From assembly GCF_000383615.1 (NCBI RefSeq), contig NZ_KB911583.1, positions 186,001-250,000 of the forward strand: a stretch of DNA of 64,000 nucleotides, in the 5' to 3' direction. The position numbers were made by a program, and so were the translations under genes. Position 1 is the stretch's first letter; each line of letters opens with the position of its first letter. The notes below the pieces were generated by a model. It had not been told where the DNA came from, did not search any database, and saw only the letters and a list, made by a program, of their open reading frames with translations. The stretch comes from Streptomyces canus 299MFChir4.1. Lineage in GTDB: Bacteria; Actinomycetota; Actinomycetes; Streptomycetales; Streptomycetaceae. Below, one piece after another: positions 36,109 through 44,347 of this stretch.

Positions 36109-36471
36109 ATGAGCACTGAAGCCCAGCCCGCGGAGTTCGCCGCCTTCTTCGTCCAGCACTCCCGCGGCGAAGCCCACGAGCAGGCCAGCGAGGAGTTCCA
36201 CCAGCTCCTCGCCGCCGTACAGGAGCACGGCAAGAAGGGCACGCTCACCCTCACCGTGACCGTCGAACCCCCCAAGGGGGGCATGGACGGGGCACCGGTC
36301 GCGATCTCCATCGACAGCGTCCTCAAGGCCCCGAAGGCGACCGCACCGCCCTCCATCTACTTCGTCGATGGCCACGGTCACGCCACCCGCAATGACCCGC
36401 GCCAGACGTCTGCGTTTGACGTCCGCGACCTGCCCACCACCCGCAACGAGATCAAGGACATCCAGAAGTGA
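36109..36471 (+). CDS. Early prophage protein of unknown function
   Basis: A 120-residue acidic protein with a short helix bundle, then a beta segment (KGTLTLTVTVEPP...VAISIDSVLKAPKATAPPSIYFVDGHGH). ATG 36109 has ACAGGA upstream, and the next GTG overlaps the stop. It belongs to the recombination block; no family recognised. Confidence 0.58.
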   Translation: MSTEAQPAEFAAFFVQHSRGEAHEQASEEFHQLLAAVQEHGKKGTLTLTVTVEPPKGGMDGAPVAISIDSVLKAPKATAPPSIYFVDGHGHATRNDPRQTSAFDVRDLPTTRNEIKDIQK

Positions 36472-37283
36472 CCGACACCGACACCAGCGTCCAGGCCGTC
36501 GCCGCCCTTGCGCAGCAGGCACTCAAGGCGCAAGACGTCGAGCCCGGCGGCATTTACCTCGTCGCCACCGCCAACGGCGACGTCAAAAAGTTCGACCTCA
36601 CCGGGCCCGAGTACACCGGGGCCCTCGCGAGGAAGACCGGCATCACAACCGTCCGAGACGCCGCGTCCTTCCTCGTCTACTACGCCAAGCACAAGGGCGA
36701 CGCCACCGAGGTCTACAGCGACGTCGAGGCCCTGTCTGTCACCGCCGTCCTCAACGCCCACTCCGCCGACGAGCCTGACTTCGGCGACCACCGTCTCGTT
36801 CTCGGCCTGCGCCGCACCAAGGCCTGGCAGCAGTGGCTCGCCCTCGACGACAAGTTCGTCGACCAGGACGCCTTCGCGAACTTCCTCGAGGACCAACTGC
36901 CATACCTCGTCGAGCCCGACGCCGCGACCATGCTGGAGATCGCGCAGTCCATCAAGGCGACGACGAAGGCCGAGTTCCAGTCGAGCAGCCGACTCCAGTC
37001 TGGCGAGCGGAAGTTCTCCTACGTCGAGGAGACCAAGGGCACCGCCGGCGCGAAGGGCGAGCTGCAGATCCCCGAGACATTCAAGATCGCTGTACCGCCG
37101 TTCGAGGGCGCCGACGCCTACTCGATGACCGCGCGCTTCAAGTACCGCATCGACCGTGGCCAACTCGCCCTCGGATTCAAGTTGGAGCAGCCCGAGGAGC
37201 GCGCCAAGGCCGCGTTCGCCGACGTCCTGACGGCCATCGGTGAGGGCGTCGACACGCCGATCCTCAACGGCACCCCGGTCTGA
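36468..37283 (+). CDS. DUF2303 family protein
   Basis: A 271-residue protein of the DUF2303 (YfdQ-like) group. It has FLVYYAKHKGDATEVYSDVEA near residue 65, VTAVLNAHSADEPDFGDHR, and the long central helical domain AFANFLEDQLPYLVEPDAATMLEIAQ. Members are phage genes next to recombination and replication functions, with no proven activity. Same transcription unit as the nuclease and OB-like protein. Confidence 0.72.
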   Translation: MTDTDTSVQAVAALAQQALKAQDVEPGGIYLVATANGDVKKFDLTGPEYTGALARKTGITTVRDAASFLVYYAKHKGDATEVYSDVEALSVTAVLNAHSADEPDFGDHRLVLGLRRTKAWQQWLALDDKFVDQDAFANFLEDQLPYLVEPDAATMLEIAQSIKATTKAEFQSSSRLQSGERKFSYVEETKGTAGAKGELQIPETFKIAVPPFEGADAYSMTARFKYRIDRGQLALGFKLEQPEERAKAAFADVLTAIGEGVDTPILNGTPV

Positions 37284-37386
37284 CCCCTCTCCTCTCTTTC
37301 CGCCCGTCTCGGTGCCCACGCCGACGGCCCTGGTGCAACGCCAGGCAACGGGCCTTGCCAGCACCACACGACCAAGGAGCCCCCCG

Positions 37387-39924
37387 TTGAGCGACACCAC
37401 ACCCGACACCCTGGCCGCAGCGCTGCAGCTGCACGCGGCCGGCTGCTCGGTGGTCGCCGTCCGAGCGGACGGAAGCAAACACCCGCGGGGTTCATGGAAG
37501 ACCTTCCAGTCCGAGCGGGTCAGCGAAGAGCAGCTGCACGCCTGGTTCGCCAACGGGCACCCCGGGATCGGCATCATCTGCGGCGCCGTCTCCGGCGGAC
37601 TCGAAATGCTCGAACTCGAAGGCCGCGCCGTGGACGAAGGCGTCCTCAACCAACTCGCCGAAATCTTCCTCGGATCCGGGCTCGGCGAACTCTGGCAGCG
37701 CATCGCCACCGGATGGCTCGACCGCAGCCCCTCCGGCGGACTCCACTTCCACTACCGCGTCCACGGGATGCCCGTCCCCGGAAACACGAAGCTTGCCTCC
37801 CGGCTCGCCCGCGAAGACGAGTACACCGCGGACGAGATCGAGCTGAAGAAGAAGCACCCGAACAAGAAGATCCTCCGCGGCCTCATCGAAACCCGCGGCG
37901 AAGGCGGCTTCGTCGTCACCGCACCCTCGCACGGGCCCGTCCACCCCTCCGGCCAGCCCTACGAACTCCTCGCCGGCGGCCCCGACACCATGCCCGTCCT
38001 CACCGCGGAGGAACACCAGTCAGTCCACGCGATCTGCCGCATGATCGACGCCGTCCCCTCGGACGAGACGCCCGATCACTTTCCAGGCGCCTCGAAAGTG
38101 ATGGCCGAGCCCCTCGACGAGGCCGCAGCGTTCCTCTTCTCCTCGGGTGGCGGCGAAATCGGCGAGGGCGGAATCACCCCGCTGGACGACTTCGACGCGA
38201 AGACCTCATGGGCCGACATCCTCACCCCGCACGGGTGGAAGCTGATGTTCGTCTCCGGACAGACCTCCTACTGGCAGCGCCCCGGGAAAGACGGCCGCGA
38301 GCCCTCCGCCACCACCGGCCGAGCCGCGGACCGCGACCGCCTTTACGTCTTCACCACCAGCACCGAATTCACCCCCGAAGTCCCCTACACCAAGGCCGGT
38401 GCCTACGCCCTTCTCAACCACGGGGGAAACCACTCCGCGGCCGCGAGCGCCCTGCGCCGCCAAGGCTTCGGCCAGCCCGCGCCCGAGCCCGTCCGGCACC
38501 TCACCGCGGTGCCGAGCAGCCCCGCCGCGCCCACCGACGGGACAGCCGCCCTCAACGTCCACCCCCACCCCACCGCCGACACCGGGCCGGGCACCTACAC
38601 CCGCACCGACGACGGGAACGCCCTCCGCCTCATCGACGAACACGAAGCCGAAATCCGCTACGTCCCCCAGCGCGGCAAGTGGCTCCACTGGAACGGACAC
38701 CGCTGGGAGTGGGACGACGCAGGCCTCGTCCGCGAAATGGCCCGCACCATCGCCCGCGCACTGCCCAACGGGGAAGGCGAAGCCAAACACCGCGCCCGCA
38801 GCCTCTCCCAATCCGGCATCAGCGCCATGGTCACCATGGCCCAGACCGACCCCCGCGCCGTCGCCCTCATGGAAACCCTCGACGCGCACCCCCTCCACCT
38901 GAACACCCCCGCCGGCACCGTCGACCTCACCACCGGGCAGATCAGCCCCCCAGACCCGGCCGCCATGCACACCCGCACCACCAGCGTCGCCCCCGACGCA
39001 ACCCTGCCCACACCCCGCTTCGCACAGTTCCTCGCCGACACCTTCGGCGAACACTCCGACATCGCCGCCTTCGTGCAGCGCCTCGCCGGATACTCCGCCA
39101 GCGGCGACACCCGCTTCCACATCCTCCCGTTCCTCAACGGGCCCGGCGGCAACGGCAAGTCCGTGTTCCTCGACCTCCTGCGCATGCTCCTCGGGGACTA
39201 CGCGGCCACCGCGCCGAACACATTCCTCATGGCCGGGCAGCAGCAGCACGAGACCGAAGTCGCCCGCCTCCAGGGCCTCCGCCTCGTCGTCGTCTCCGAG
39301 GTCAACCAGGACGCGCGCTTCGACGAGGCCAAGATGAAGCTCCTCACCGGCGGCGACGCGCTCACCGCACGGTTCATGCGCCAAGACCACTTCACCTTCG
39401 AACCCACCCACCACCTGTGGCTGATGGGCAACCACCTCCCCGCGGTGAAGGCCGGCGGCGACTCGTTCTGGCGGCGCCTGCGCCTCATCCCCTTCACCCG
39501 CAGCGTCCCGCCAGAGAGAAAGATCGAGAACCTCGCCCGGATCCTCGCCGAGGAGGAAGGCCCCGGGATCCTCGCCTGGATCATCGCGGGCGCCGTCGAT
39601 GTCTTCGACAAGGGGCTGCGCGAGCCCGGCACGGTCATGGCGTTCACGGAGACCTACGCGGAGGAAGAGGACTCCCTTGCCCGCTTCATGGCGGACTGCT
39701 GCCACCTCGGCGGCGGCAACCACGTTGCGATCAACACCGCCAAGCTTCGCGCCGCATACGACGACTGGTGCCGCGCCGAAGGCGAGACCCCGCTGAAGCC
39801 GCAGGTGTTCGGCCGAGAGCTGCGCACCCGCTTCGGCATCGAGCAGACCCGTTCCAACGGGCGCCGCTTCTACGTGGGCGTCGCACTCCTTGCCCACCCC
39901 GAGGACGAGGAGCGCGACGAGTGA
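37387..39924 (+). CDS. DNA primase/polymerase-helicase fusion (prim-pol plus D5/P4-like)
   Basis: An 845-residue replication protein. The N-terminal third is a bifunctional primase-polymerase domain (LHAAGCSVVAVRADGSKHP, HPGIGIICGAVSGGLEMLELEG, GGLHFHYRV). After a Pro-rich linker near residue 380 comes a P4/D5-type SF3 helicase with Walker A GPGGNGKS at residues 585-592 and VVVSEVNQDARFDEAKMK, then a winged-helix end. It starts at TTG 37387 after AAGGAGCC. It should prime and unwind the origin, which probably lies in the iteron array immediately downstream. Confidence 0.88.
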   Translation: MSDTTPDTLAAALQLHAAGCSVVAVRADGSKHPRGSWKTFQSERVSEEQLHAWFANGHPGIGIICGAVSGGLEMLELEGRAVDEGVLNQLAEIFLGSGLGELWQRIATGWLDRSPSGGLHFHYRVHGMPVPGNTKLASRLAREDEYTADEIELKKKHPNKKILRGLIETRGEGGFVVTAPSHGPVHPSGQPYELLAGGPDTMPVLTAEEHQSVHAICRMIDAVPSDETPDHFPGASKVMAEPLDEAAAFLFSSGGGEIGEGGITPLDDFDAKTSWADILTPHGWKLMFVSGQTSYWQRPGKDGREPSATTGRAADRDRLYVFTTSTEFTPEVPYTKAGAYALLNHGGNHSAAASALRRQGFGQPAPEPVRHLTAVPSSPAAPTDGTAALNVHPHPTADTGPGTYTRTDDGNALRLIDEHEAEIRYVPQRGKWLHWNGHRWEWDDAGLVREMARTIARALPNGEGEAKHRARSLSQSGISAMVTMAQTDPRAVALMETLDAHPLHLNTPAGTVDLTTGQISPPDPAAMHTRTTSVAPDATLPTPRFAQFLADTFGEHSDIAAFVQRLAGYSASGDTRFHILPFLNGPGGNGKSVFLDLLRMLLGDYAATAPNTFLMAGQQQHETEVARLQGLRLVVVSEVNQDARFDEAKMKLLTGGDALTARFMRQDHFTFEPTHHLWLMGNHLPAVKAGGDSFWRRLRLIPFTRSVPPERKIENLARILAEEEGPGILAWIIAGAVDVFDKGLREPGTVMAFTETYAEEEDSLARFMADCCHLGGGNHVAINTAKLRAAYDDWCRAEGETPLKPQVFGRELRTRFGIEQTRSNGRRFYVGVALLAHPEDEERDE

Positions 39925-40154
39925 TCACCGCCCTCAGTGACAGCAGTGACCGATACGTGACCGTTTCGATGACCCTACGGTCACTGTCAAAAACCGCATC
40001 TGACCTGCAACAACGCTCGCACAGTGACCGCAGTGACCGTAAATCCCTAGTTCCAGCCCCACGCGCACGCAAGGTGTTCAACCTGAGAAACCCCCTGATC
40101 GGTCACTGCTGTCACTGCCCCACCGGCACCACACACAGCAGGAGCCACCCATGA
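39921..40154 (+). CDS. Possible small reading frame across the iteron array
   Basis: A 77-residue frame that starts at GTG overlapping the primase stop and ends overlapping the next ATG. The product is Ser/Arg/His-rich with no fold pattern. Its content follows directly from the repeated CAGTGAC units beneath it, so translation is doubtful. It is listed because the overlaps at both ends fit the operon style. Confidence 0.25.
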   Translation: MITALSDSSDRYVTVSMTLRSLSKTASDLQQRSHSDRSDRKSLVPAPRARKVFNLRNPLIGHCCHCPTGTTHSRSHP

Positions 40155-40242
40155 CCCGCTCTGACCAGCCGAAATGGCTTGCTGAACGCATCGACCAAGC
40201 CAGTGACCGTATCCGCGAAGGCACCTGCCCGCGCTGTCACTG
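39935..40242. repeat. Iteron array, candidate prophage replication origin
   Basis: Nine copies of CAGTGAC (either strand) occur in 308 bases: forward at 39935, 39944, 40022, 40031 and 40201; reverse at 39980, 40102, 40111 and 40236. Six form three doublets with 9-base spacing. The 18-mer CAGTGACAGCAGTGACCG (39935-39952) recurs exactly inverted at 40100-40117, with CAGTGACCG repeated directly at 40022-40039 between. P4-like helicases bind iterons to open origins, so this is the best origin candidate; the last two copies lie in the next gene. Confidence 0.65.
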
Positions 40243-40495
40243 CCCCGTCCTACGCGCCCGCGCCGGCCGCGTCGCCGCCCTCGACGTGATCGCCGACCCG
40301 GAACCCCTCGACACCACCGCCGAACTCCTCGCCCGCCTCGAAGGCCGCCTCACCTGGCACCTGACAACCAACGCCCTCGGAGTACGGCGCCTCACCTGGC
40401 GAACCCACTTCCACATCCGCGCAGGCCCCCCGAAACACCCCGTCGTCCGCGACCACCAATGCCCGCCCCAACCCGTACAGGAGACGCTGCTGTGA
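40151..40495 (+). CDS. Small zinc-knuckle protein
   Basis: A 114-residue basic protein with CPRCHCPV at residues 26-33 and a lone C-terminal Cys (HQCPP), a possible zinc site for nucleic-acid binding. It lies between primase and RusA; its 5' end carries the last two iteron copies. No family recognised. Confidence 0.62.
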   Translation: MTRSDQPKWLAERIDQASDRIREGTCPRCHCPVLRARAGRVAALDVIADPEPLDTTAELLARLEGRLTWHLTTNALGVRRLTWRTHFHIRAGPPKHPVVRDHQCPPQPVQETLL

Positions 40496-40956
40496 CCACA
40501 CCACCCCGCCTCTTCACCCTGGACCTCCCCCCAGGGCTGAAGCTCATGAGCGCCAACCAGCGCATCCACCACCGCGTCCGCGCGGACCTCACCAGCCGAC
40601 TCCGCTCCGCCGCCCACACCGCCTGCTCGGAGAACGAGCACATGCGAGCAGCGCTCGCCGCGGCCACCCCCGACTACGTCCTGGAACGGGCGTACATCCT
40701 CGGAGTCCTCCACCCCGGGTCCCGCCGCCGCATCGACCCCGCGAACTTCTACCCATCCTTCAAGGCCGCCGTCGACGGGCTCGTCGACGCGGGCGTCCTC
40801 GAAGACGACGACCACACCCGCCTCGTCGGACCCGACATGCGCATCGGACCCGTCGTCAAGGGCAGCCAACTCACCCTCGTCATCCAGGAACTCACCCCCG
40901 CGCAGCACGCCGCGTTCCAGTGGCCCACCAAGCAGCAGGCGGTGATCGCCCGATGA
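40492..40956 (+). CDS. RusA-like Holliday junction resolvase
   Basis: This 154-residue protein carries the RusA pattern: N-terminal MSANQRIHHRVR, then RRIDPANFYPSFKAAVDGLVDAGVLEDDDH with the catalytic Asp residues, and a beta-strand end. RusA nucleases cut four-way junctions arising in phage replication and recombination. GTG 40492 overlaps the preceding stop; an upstream ATG at 40459 would lie within the previous gene. It overlaps the next ATG by 4 bases. Confidence 0.82.
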   Translation: MTTPPRLFTLDLPPGLKLMSANQRIHHRVRADLTSRLRSAAHTACSENEHMRAALAAATPDYVLERAYILGVLHPGSRRRIDPANFYPSFKAAVDGLVDAGVLEDDDHTRLVGPDMRIGPVVKGSQLTLVIQELTPAQHAAFQWPTKQQAVIAR

Positions 40957-41387
40957 AGATCCGCGACGACATCGCCGAACTCCTCTTGGCCGGGATGCCA
41001 CAAGCCCACATCTGCCGCGAGCTCCGCTGCTCGCCTCTCACCGTGCAGCGCACCCGCGAAGCCCTCGGCCTGCCCGCGCCCAAAACCTGCCGAGTCCTGC
41101 CGACCACGCCTGAGGCTGCGTTCGCCCAGTACACGCGCCCCATCGACGGCGGCCACCTTCAGTGGGCCGGCCCGCTCAAGAACCGTGCCCCGTTCTTCGT
41201 TCACCAAGGGCAGCACCACTACGCCCGCCCCTTCTCCTTCCGCCTGCAGCACGGCCGCGGCCCGATCGGCAACGTCACCCCCAGCTGCACCGTGGAGCGC
41301 TGCGTGGCCGGCCGCTGCCTGCAAGACCGGCCGATGCGAGAGCACACGAACTCCCTGTACAAGGCGATCTTCGGGGGTACGGCATGA
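40953..41387 (+). CDS. HTH plus degenerate HNH-like domain protein
   Basis: A 144-residue protein. It starts with an HTH (DDIAELLLAGMPQAHICRELRCSPLTVQRTREALG, residues 4-38). A second domain (HLQWAGPL...FSFRLQHGRGPIGNVTPSCTVERCVAGRCLQD) resembles the C-terminal domain of the next gene, with the same W-x-G, F-R-L-x-x-G-R and C-x4-C-V spacing. The histidine that follows the last Cys there is missing here. It probably binds DNA; nuclease activity is doubtful. Confidence 0.62.
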   Translation: MKIRDDIAELLLAGMPQAHICRELRCSPLTVQRTREALGLPAPKTCRVLPTTPEAAFAQYTRPIDGGHLQWAGPLKNRAPFFVHQGQHHYARPFSFRLQHGRGPIGNVTPSCTVERCVAGRCLQDRPMREHTNSLYKAIFGGTA

Positions 41388-42073
41388 TCCGGATCAGTCC
41401 CCGTGGCAGCCGCCCCAGTGCACCCTGCACTGCCAACCCCGACGCCATGTACGAGACCAGCGACACCGGCATCGAGGAAGCCAAGGCCGTCTGCCGTCGC
41501 TGCCCCGTCATGGACCAGTGCGGACAGTGGGCACTGGACAACCGGGAGCCGTACGGCACATGGGGCGGCCTCTCCGAGAAAGAGCGCCGCAAGATCCTGC
41601 GCCGCCGCGGCATCAAACCCCTCAACACCACTGACGAGGAGCCGCGCCCGCGGACCTTCCAGTCCCTATACGACGAACGCACCGTCCACCTCAAAGACGG
41701 GCATGTCGCCTGGACCGGCGCCATCCCCGTCTACTGCGACGGCGCCTACCACACGCCCGCGCAGATCGCATTCCGTCTCGACCGCGGCCGGCCCGCCGAA
41801 GGGATCGTGCGACGCACCTGCGAGCGGGAGGGCTGCGTACTGGCCTCGCATCTCGCGGACCAGCAGGAGCGGAACCAGCGGCGCGAGCAGGCCTCCAAGT
41901 CGGCAGCCGCGTACTCCGAGAGCGGGCGACTCCTCGCACCGTGCGGCACCCGGTCCGCGTACACGCGGCACGTGAAGCGCGGTGAGCCGATCGACGCGGC
42001 CTGCCGCCAGGCGAACACGGACGCCGACAACCGGCTACGCCGCACCGGCACGACGAAGGCCCTGGCTTCATGA
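41384..42073 (+). CDS. WhiB-family protein with C-terminal HNH-like extension
   Basis: A 229-residue protein. Residues 1-80 form a WhiB domain: C15, C37, C40 and C46 would ligate a 4Fe-4S cluster, followed by YGTWGGLSEKER, the G-[VIT]-W-G-G turn. Ordinary Wbl proteins are about 80-130 residues, so the C-terminal part is an addition: an HNH-like core (VAWTGAI...AFRLDRGRPAEGIVRRTCEREGCVLASHL) and a Cys-containing tail. ATG 41384 overlaps the related preceding gene. Phage Wbl proteins can redirect host transcription. Confidence 0.78.
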   Translation: MIRISPRGSRPSAPCTANPDAMYETSDTGIEEAKAVCRRCPVMDQCGQWALDNREPYGTWGGLSEKERRKILRRRGIKPLNTTDEEPRPRTFQSLYDERTVHLKDGHVAWTGAIPVYCDGAYHTPAQIAFRLDRGRPAEGIVRRTCEREGCVLASHLADQQERNQRREQASKSAAAYSESGRLLAPCGTRSAYTRHVKRGEPIDAACRQANTDADNRLRRTGTTKALAS

Positions 42074-42273
42074 GCGGCTGGATCGGAGGCCTCCACATCC
42101 ACGGCCTCGACCGCGGACAAACCCCCACCGCCGACTACCTCTGCACCCGCTGCGGCGCCCACAAACGCGCCACCGGGAGCACCGACGTCAAGACGTTCGT
42201 GGCCACCAACCCCGCAGCAGACCACTCAACACGCTGCAACCCCGCCACCGACAAACCCCACGACGCCGCCTGA
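42070..42273 (+). CDS. Small zinc-ribbon protein
   Basis: A 67-residue protein with CTRCGAHKR in the middle and a second Cys (TRCNP) near the end, plausibly half of a zinc site. It overlaps the WhiB fusion gene by 4 bases. No family recognised. Confidence 0.6.
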   Translation: MSGWIGGLHIHGLDRGQTPTADYLCTRCGAHKRATGSTDVKTFVATNPAADHSTRCNPATDKPHDAA

Positions 42274-42284
42274 AAGGAGCCCCC

Positions 42285-42650
42285 ATGCCCATCCGCCCCG
42301 AGAACCGCCACCGCTACCCGGCCAACTGGAAGACCATCAGCCTCCACATCCGCACCGTCCGCGCCGCCGGCCGCTGCGAATGCCACGGCGAATGCGGACG
42401 CGGCACACACACCGGCCGCTGCCCCAACCACAACGGCGGCACCGCCTACGGCACCGGCTCGAAGGTCGTCCTCACCGTCGCCCACCTCGACCACACCCCC
42501 GAGAACTGCGACGAGACCAACCTCCGCGCCATGTGCCAGGGCTGCCACCTCCACTACGACCGCGACCACCACCGCCACACCGCAGCAGCCACACGCCGAG
42601 CCGCCATCGAAGCCACCGGACAGCTCGCGATCACCGACCCCGCCGCCTGA
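42285..42650 (+). CDS. HNH endonuclease-like protein
   Basis: This 121-residue basic protein has an extended Cys/His set: CECHGECGRG and CPNHNGG, then the HNH core VAHLDHTPENCDETNLRAMCQGCHLHYD. The core gives H-x-N/D-x-H with structural C-x2-C. Phage HNH proteins cut DNA, sometimes assisting terminase, sometimes acting as homing nucleases. ATG 42285 follows AAAGGAGCC. It is far from the terminase, so a packaging role is less likely. Confidence 0.78.
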   Translation: MPIRPENRHRYPANWKTISLHIRTVRAAGRCECHGECGRGTHTGRCPNHNGGTAYGTGSKVVLTVAHLDHTPENCDETNLRAMCQGCHLHYDRDHHRHTAAATRRAAIEATGQLAITDPAA

Positions 42651-42752
42651 CAACGCACTCGGGACAACACCACCCACCGCAACCAGACCGTCACCCGGTT
42701 ACAGCCGCCGCACGCGTGACAACCACGACGAAACAACCCAGAAAGGCCCGAC

Positions 42753-42968
42753 ATGACCACACCCGATGAGGAACTGACCCGGCTCCGGCAGCAGCTCGAC
42801 CGCTGCGATCCCGAAGCCTTGATCGACCTCCTGATCGCCAACAGGGCGCGGACCGTCCGCCGCCTGCGCCGGGCCGTCGCGAAGCTGCGCGCCTCCACCG
42901 AAGCCACTGCGGCCGGACACGAACGGCTCGCCGCTCTCCTCGGCCTCACCACCGACCGCACCGCCTGA
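42753..42968 (+). CDS. Small helical prophage protein
   Basis: A 71-residue protein, almost all helix: DEELTRLRQQLDRCDPEALIDLLIANRARTVRRLRRAV. Its ATG has AGAAAGG upstream. Its last bases form the start of a 40-base repeat that recurs after the next gene. No family recognised. Confidence 0.55.
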   Translation: MTTPDEELTRLRQQLDRCDPEALIDLLIANRARTVRRLRRAVAKLRASTEATAAGHERLAALLGLTTDRTA

Positions 42969-42999
42969 CCGGTCTGCCGGCCAGCACCCCGAAAGGAAC
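42960..42999 (+). repeat. Left copy of 40-base direct repeat
   Basis: This segment starts inside the stop region of the small helical gene and ends with a GAAAGGAAC ribosome site. It matches 43404-43444 over 40 bases with a single inserted base there. The two copies bracket the gene at 43003. Confidence 0.8.
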
Positions 43000-43002
43000 C
43001 CC

Positions 43003-43395
43003 GTGACCCACACCCCGCTCACCGAACAGCAGCTCACCGACCTGGAGGCCCTCGCCAAGAGCCGACACGCCGCCCTGTCCGGCTGGATCAACTGCTACTC
43101 GCCGCTGTCCGAGCAGGAAGCGCTGGAGGACGCTGAGGCCGTGCTGGGGGAGGACGTGCCCGCGCTGGTCGCCGAGGTCCGCCGCCTGCGTGCCGAGTTG
43201 GAGCAGCGCACCGAAGACCTCGCGTCCGCCGAGAACCCCACTCGCCTCCGGTGGGGCCTGAACGACGTGATGTGGGGCGACGACGACTCCGTGATCGTCC
43301 TGCTGTCCGGACCAGAGGGCGAGCCCTACTGGCTGGAACTCGAAGCGTCGCGCGCCGCCGTCCTTCGCGAAGACCTCGCTGGCCCCCACGACTGA
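43003..43395 (+). CDS. Small prophage protein flanked by direct repeats
   Basis: A 130-residue acidic protein with a helical N-terminus (LTEQQLTDLEALAKSRHAALSGWINCY), a short coiled coil (LVAEVRRLRAELEQR) and a beta-rich end (DDSVIVLLSGPEGEPYWLELEASRA). It uses the ribosome site inside the left repeat. The repeats suggest that it arrived, or could leave, by recombination between them. Confidence 0.58.
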   Translation: MTHTPLTEQQLTDLEALAKSRHAALSGWINCYSPLSEQEALEDAEAVLGEDVPALVAEVRRLRAELEQRTEDLASAENPTRLRWGLNDVMWGDDDSVIVLLSGPEGEPYWLELEASRAAVLREDLAGPHD

Positions 43396-43403
43396 CCCCC
43401 GCC

Positions 43404-43444
43404 ACCGCCTGACCGGTCTGCCGGCCAGCCACCCCGAAAGGAAC
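43404..43444 (+). repeat. Right copy of 40-base direct repeat
   Basis: It carries the same sequence as 42960-42999 apart from one extra C at 43430. It lies between the stop of the preceding small gene and the start of the Dam-type methylase gene, and supplies that gene's GAAAGGAAC ribosome site. Confidence 0.8.
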
Positions 43445-43448
43445 ACCC

Positions 43449-44270
43449 GTGAAGTCACCCGTCCCGTACTTCGGCAGCAAGCAGCGCGTCGCTCCGTGGA
43501 TCGTCAGCCTGCTGCCCGGCCACGCCCACTACGTGGAACCGTTCGGCGGCTCTCTGTCGGTGCTGCTCGCCAAGCCGCCGTCGAAGATTGAGACCATCAA
43601 CGACCTCAACCGCGACCTGATGACGTTCTGGCGGGTCCTGCGCGACCAGCCCATCGAACTCGCCCGCGCCTGCACCCTCACCCCGCACAGCCTCGCCGAA
43701 CTCGACGGCGCGTTCGAAGCAGCCGACGACGACATCGAGATCGCCCGCCGCGTCTGGGTGCGCCTCACCCAGGCCCGCTCCAACGGCCTGGAATCGCGGC
43801 GTACCGGCTGGCGGCGGATCATCGGCCCCAATAACGGCGTCTCCATGCCGGCCTACATCGACGCCTACCTCGATCGGCTCGCCCCGGTGGCGGAGCGCCT
43901 GGCCCGCGTGTCGCTGGAGTGCCTGCCAGCGGTCGACCTGATCGCCAAGTACGGAGCCGAGCCGGAAGCCGTCCTGTACGTCGATCCGCCATACCTGGCC
44001 AGCACCCGCAACAGCGCGCACTACGGGCACGAGATGAAGGCCGAGGCCGACCATCGGGAGCTTGCGGCCGCACTGACCGGGTGCCGGGCCGCGGTCGTCC
44101 TGTCCGGCTACCACAGCCCGCTGTACGACGAGCTGTTCGACGGCTGGCACGTCTACGAAACCGCGGCCATGGCCAACAACGGCAACGGCGACAAGACGCG
44201 CACCGAGGTGCTGTGGGCGAACCGTCCGCTCGGTGACCGTCTCGACCTGTTCTCCGACCAGCCCGCATGA
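43449..44270 (+). CDS. Dam-type (D12 class) DNA adenine methyltransferase
   Basis: A 273-residue alpha-class N6-adenine methyltransferase with motif order X-I-TRD-IV: VPYFGSKQRVAPWIV, YVEPFGGSLSVLL (SAM loop), NDLNRDLMTFWRVLRD, and the catalytic VDPPYLA near residue 178. It transfers methyl from SAM to adenine in a short DNA site. No cognate restriction enzyme is adjacent, so it is probably an orphan methylase that shields phage DNA or alters timing. GTG start, ribosome site in the repeat. Confidence 0.9.
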   Translation: MKSPVPYFGSKQRVAPWIVSLLPGHAHYVEPFGGSLSVLLAKPPSKIETINDLNRDLMTFWRVLRDQPIELARACTLTPHSLAELDGAFEAADDDIEIARRVWVRLTQARSNGLESRRTGWRRIIGPNNGVSMPAYIDAYLDRLAPVAERLARVSLECLPAVDLIAKYGAEPEAVLYVDPPYLASTRNSAHYGHEMKAEADHRELAAALTGCRAAVVLSGYHSPLYDELFDGWHVYETAAMANNGNGDKTRTEVLWANRPLGDRLDLFSDQPA

Positions 44271-44347
44271 CCACGAGCACGGCCGCACGCGCTGCTATCG
44301 CGTGCGGCCGGCCCGCCCCGAACCCTACGACCGCGAGGAGTCGCACC

